DNA of 64,000 bases from contig NC_044927.1 of assembly GCF_003576645.1 (NCBI RefSeq), positions 12,856,215-12,920,214 on the forward strand, written 5' to 3'. Positions 60,810-64,000 of the stretch are shown piece by piece; position 1 is the first letter of the stretch, and each line of letters starts with the position of its first letter. The notes below the pieces were generated by a model. That model searched no databases. It was not told where the DNA came from and saw nothing but the letters and a program-made list of their open reading frames with translations. This DNA is from Ipomoea triloba. Lineage: Eukaryota > Streptophyta > Magnoliopsida > Solanales > Convolvulaceae. The position numbers and the translations under genes are program-made.

Positions 60810-63728
60810 TGTAACCCCTCACTAATTCCAATAAGCTGCGATCGTACGTACCGGTCACGAACCGTAAAATTTTTAGGAATTTTGTTCGGACCCGATTGTC
60901 CTAGGAAATGGATTTTTAGACACCATACTATTATTCTTGAATTTCCTATTGAATTAAGTTAGCCCATAGCAGCAAAAATTTATTTTTGATCGTACATCGC
61001 GAAATTTCGCGGTGTACCGAACCTAGCCCAAATTGGAGCTTTTGACTGGAATAAAATTGTAGTTTCAAGAATATTCTATTTAAATTATTTTCTACCGAAA
61101 ATTCATCTGTTTCAATCCCGATCAGTCCAAGTTGAGATATTTTATTATTTTATTATTTTTTTTCCCTTACCTTATCACATAAGCTAAATGTGATTATAAA
61201 AGCATTTTTTTTCCCTTTTCTTCTTCCTATTGCCGAATCAAAGAGAGAAAGAGAGATAGTGGGATTTCACCATTTTCCTCCATTGCTTCCATAGCCAAAA
61301 TCCTTCTCAACTCTCAATTTTATTCGGTAAGTTTTCAATTTTATTCGGTAGAAAGCTTTGAAATCCTTCCTAGGTTATGAATCTATACTTAATTTCTTGA
61401 AATCTCTTGTTATGGTGATGATTTGAATCTAGGGTTTCAAAGTGAAATTTGGGGAAAATCATCCAAAGTTGTTCCTAAGGAATTGTGACCACTTTGAGGT
61501 AAGGAAATTCCTTAAGTTGGTTGAGGTTTCTTGAAATTGAGTAATTGATAGCAATTGATGAATTAGGGATGTTGAGTTGAACTTTATTGTGTGCATGTTA
61601 GTAGAAATTGTGAGCATCCATGCTTATGAAAGTTATGTTTTGAGAAATATGTACATGTATTTATGATGTGAGTATATCATGTACAATATGTGTATATATA
61701 CATACCATTTTCGAAAATAATATATAATAAAATAAAAATAATTAGTGTATATATATATATATTAAAACCGTATATGTATATATATAGTATATGTATATAT
61801 ACATTAATCATGAAATTGTTTAGTATATGTATATATATATATTGAAACCGTGTATATATAGTATATATATGTGTATTGAACTCTATTTGTATATATATAT
61901 TTATACTCGGCACCGTATAGGCATAGGTGTGAATGTATATGAAACCGTATGTCTATACGTGTGTATGATGTGAGTACCATATACGTATACATGAAATATG
62001 AAGATGTTATGTTATATGTATACACATATATGTTGTGTATCATATATGTTTATTATGTGACATGGGAAAGGTGATACGTGTTACCATGACTACTGAGTAA
62101 ATGATAAGGGGGGTAATGTCAGATTTCCTTGAGAATGAATCAATGTCGTTAAAGAGAAAAGAGAAGGAAAACCCATATGTTTCTGGCGAGTTGATGAGGA
62201 CCTTGATTGACCTACGGGAGGGCTTAAATGCCATGGCCCAGTGGTTTTGTTTATGTCCCTTGACAAACCTCATGGGAGGGCTTAAAGTGCCATGGCCCAG
62301 TGGTTTTGTTTATGCCGTATGACATGCAATTCATACTGAGGGCGAAGTCTATTCGCCGAGTACTGTATCACTCGTAAGTTGCGGTTTGCGGGGGTGTGCA
62401 CACTTAAGTATGGTTACTCATGAGATATCGGGCAAGATTCGTTTCAACGAACCTAGTTAGGCCAACTAGGATTCATTTTAACGATCCGGTATAGTCCAAG
62501 GGAATCGATAAGATACAGGGGGATGCCAGACATTGACCCCGAGTCGAGACCCAAGTGGAAAGGAGGGGACAAGATTGGTTGCTCCTAAGGCCTCAAGCTC
62601 TCAAGTTAAGGAAACTAAGGATATTTTTTTTATAATAAATGGTAGTTACGCTGTAACTACGAGAGAAGAGAAAGGTGTTAAGGGCTAGCACTGAAGTATG
62701 CTAGCGAATTCGCTTTCTTGAGATGATTAGTAAGGAAATTTCCCCGTGATGAGGGACTGAAAGGAAAAATGATGAGTGGGAAAGATTAGAAGTTTTACAG
62801 CAGAAAAACTTATGATTTTCAATATCTATTTGTATTCTCAAATGATTTTTGTCCTATTACATGGGAAAATTTCTTGGTAAGAAAGAATAAAGTTTTTAAC
62901 ATCTTGGTTTTCAAAACCTTTATTTACTTTCGGGAAACCAATGGATTTCCTTGCTTAGCCGTTGTGCTAACTACACTTCAATGTGTTGTTTTCAGATGGA
63001 GTCCAGCGTTAGTTCTTGCAGCCCGACGAACTCCCCTAGTTCGTCGGAAGATGTGGGTCGTGGCATAGACTACGACGTTTTTGTGCAGCAGATGAGTGGT
63101 GCCGACCCTTATGCCCCTGGCTATGCTCCTACAGCTCCCAACAGCTCACTGGCAGTAGATAGTTTTCTTCCTATTCCCGAGGGTCCTGATGTACATGCCA
63201 CTTTTGGTTTTTACCCCATCGAGGTGCTAGTGGGAAGTAATCCCCTAGAGTTTATCGTTTATTACCCTTACCCGTGGGACCCGAGTCCTCGCGAGTATTG
63301 GGAGGAGTGGTCTATGGTCATGGTCACTTCTCGTTTCCTAGACCATATCACATGGTTCGAAGGGGATTGACACCTGGTCTGGGGTGAGTTTACGGGTCCG
63401 GTGTATCGCCAGATTGAGTAGGCAGGATACCCGGAAGGTCTGTAGGGGTTTATCCCTTTTTGTGTAAATATTATGTAGCCAGGGGAGTGACTGATCCTGA
63501 ACTTATGTTTTGGCCGTTGGGCAAAAACCTCGGTGCATACTCTGTAAATATTTATATATATATATATATGTATGTATATTATCTCAAAGTGAGTGGTTGT
63601 GTTTGTTGAGTGAAGTTTCTTTTAGCCTGTGCACCTAGAGCGGGGTCTGTCAAGAGAATGATAGAACTCGTTTTGGGTGTGGCGGTAACTCCTTGGGTTG
63701 TACGGTAAGCCAGCTCGGGGGTGTTACA
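60810..63728 (+). repeat. Giant LTR (2.9 kb) shared by two chromovirus units
   Basis: It starts TGTAACCCCTCAC after a purine-rich tract (AAGGAGGGTAGAC) and ends GGGGTGTTACA. It is preceded by integrase/chromodomain and followed by a primer-binding site, so it serves as 3' LTR for the unit on its left and 5' LTR for the one on its right. The promoter TATA is GATTATAAAAG (about 61192). A splice-donor-like ATTCG|GTAAGT (61327) and acceptor TTTTCAG (62995) match those in the solo LTR at 42446. The stretch 61670-62050 is TA/TG-rich. Confidence 0.9.
62996..63370 (+). CDS. LTR-embedded ORF, copy B (open, 124 aa)
   Basis: The ATG directly follows the splice acceptor TTTTCAG. The frame has a Ser-rich start (ESSVSSCSPTNSPSSSE), an acidic region, GADPYAPGYAPTAP, GFYPIEVLVGSNPLEFIV, and an aromatic-rich end with FLDHITWFEGD. 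It matches the ORF at 44830 over the whole length, including residues beyond that copy's frameshift, despite clear DNA divergence and several insertions or deletions outside it. An upstream in-frame ATG at 62951 lies before the acceptor and is unlikely to be used. No signal peptide or membrane segment is visible. The family is unknown to me. Confidence 0.55.
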   Translation: MESSVSSCSPTNSPSSSEDVGRGIDYDVFVQQMSGADPYAPGYAPTAPNSSLAVDSFLPIPEGPDVHATFGFYPIEVLVGSNPLEFIVYYPYPWDPSPREYWEEWSMVMVTSRFLDHITWFEGD

Positions 63729-64000
63729 AAGTGGTATCAGAGCCTAGGTAGTGTCATAACCTAGGTTACGCCAGAGCCTTAATTTGAGTCAGCCTAAGTT
63801 GTTAAGACTGCCCTAAGTCACTATTTCAGCTAAGGTTAAGTATGAGCTTCTGGAGCAGAGCAGGAGACCAGGCAGCATAAAAAGGGGGTACCTCATCTGT
63901 ACCTTACAGAATCTCTTGATTCTGGTTGATTGAAGATTTGATATGTATTTGTGATTGCTTGCATGTGCTAATCATTGCTTATGATTATTGCAAGTAGGGT
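63729..64000 (+). mobile_element. Chromovirus PBS and start of internal region
   Basis: TGGTATCAGAGC at 63732-63743 is the perfect initiator-methionine tRNA primer-binding site, three bases after the LTR. The remaining 250 bases are the untranslated leader. Gag would begin beyond the window. Confidence 0.88.

Noticed and set aside
61677..62043. Tyr/Ile/Thr-rich minus-strand frames (also 43368-43863)
   Set aside because: They come from TA/TG-rich and tandem-repeat DNA inside the giant LTRs.

Overview
This is a 64-kb piece of a plant nuclear genome. The evidence is intron-bearing genes with GT-AG introns, a plant cobalamin-independent methionine synthase of exactly 765 residues, a plant DRB4-type dsRNA-binding protein, and dense plant transposable elements (chromoviruses, copia, Helitrons, Mutator-like and hAT-like elements, a tRNA-derived SINE family). 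A dicot is most likely. I cannot fix the species from sequence alone.

Only two genes look intact, both on the + strand. The first is methionine synthase (33764-37195, 11 coding exons, with a probable 5'UTR intron). The second is a four-domain dsRNA-binding protein (47926-54186) whose C-terminal half resembles DRB4, the partner of Dicer-like 4. They are not functionally linked. They are islands in repeat DNA.

Layout: 1-1001 AT-rich sequence with a 52-bp inverted repeat; 1019-4127 non-autonomous LTR element with a minisatellite and an exact 906-bp duplication; 4336-5007 hAT-like element; 5142-11951 decayed minus-strand chromovirus carrying a nested 1.33-kb solo LTR and a 109-bp insertion; 12670-13711 Mutator-like element with a perfect 9-bp target duplication; about 15.25-15.82 kb long-TIR element; about 16.07-17.36 kb Helitron-like element with an RPA-like exon and a SINE; 20087-21194 Pack-MULE with an ALOG-domain fragment; 22.56-29.12 kb composite nest (MULE, then a GC-rich MITE, then a 3.7-kb non-autonomous LTR element); 30664-31626 another MULE with a nested MITE; 32.8-37.5 kb methionine synthase; 37722-40668 Helitron with a broken Pif1-type helicase; 41.2-42.4 kb small TIR elements; 42446-45631 solo LTR of a giant-LTR chromovirus; 47.9-54.2 kb DRB gene; 54.7-58.7 kb MITEs, an RNase H fragment, a copia 5' end and LTR relics; 58698-64000 chromovirus pol, a 2.9-kb LTR, then a primer-binding site, which is a tandem arrangement.

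The most unusual items are these. (1) A conserved ORF lies inside the giant LTR, directly after a conserved splice acceptor, in two diverged LTR copies. (2) The DRB protein has four dsRNA-binding domains and a tandemly duplicated in-frame 105-nt exon. (3) A multi-copy tRNA-derived SINE family shows clean target duplications. (4) A MULE carries a piece of an ALOG developmental gene. (5) Two probable false duplications adjoin N characters (1665-3476 and 49947-52230). They matter for anyone using the gene models.
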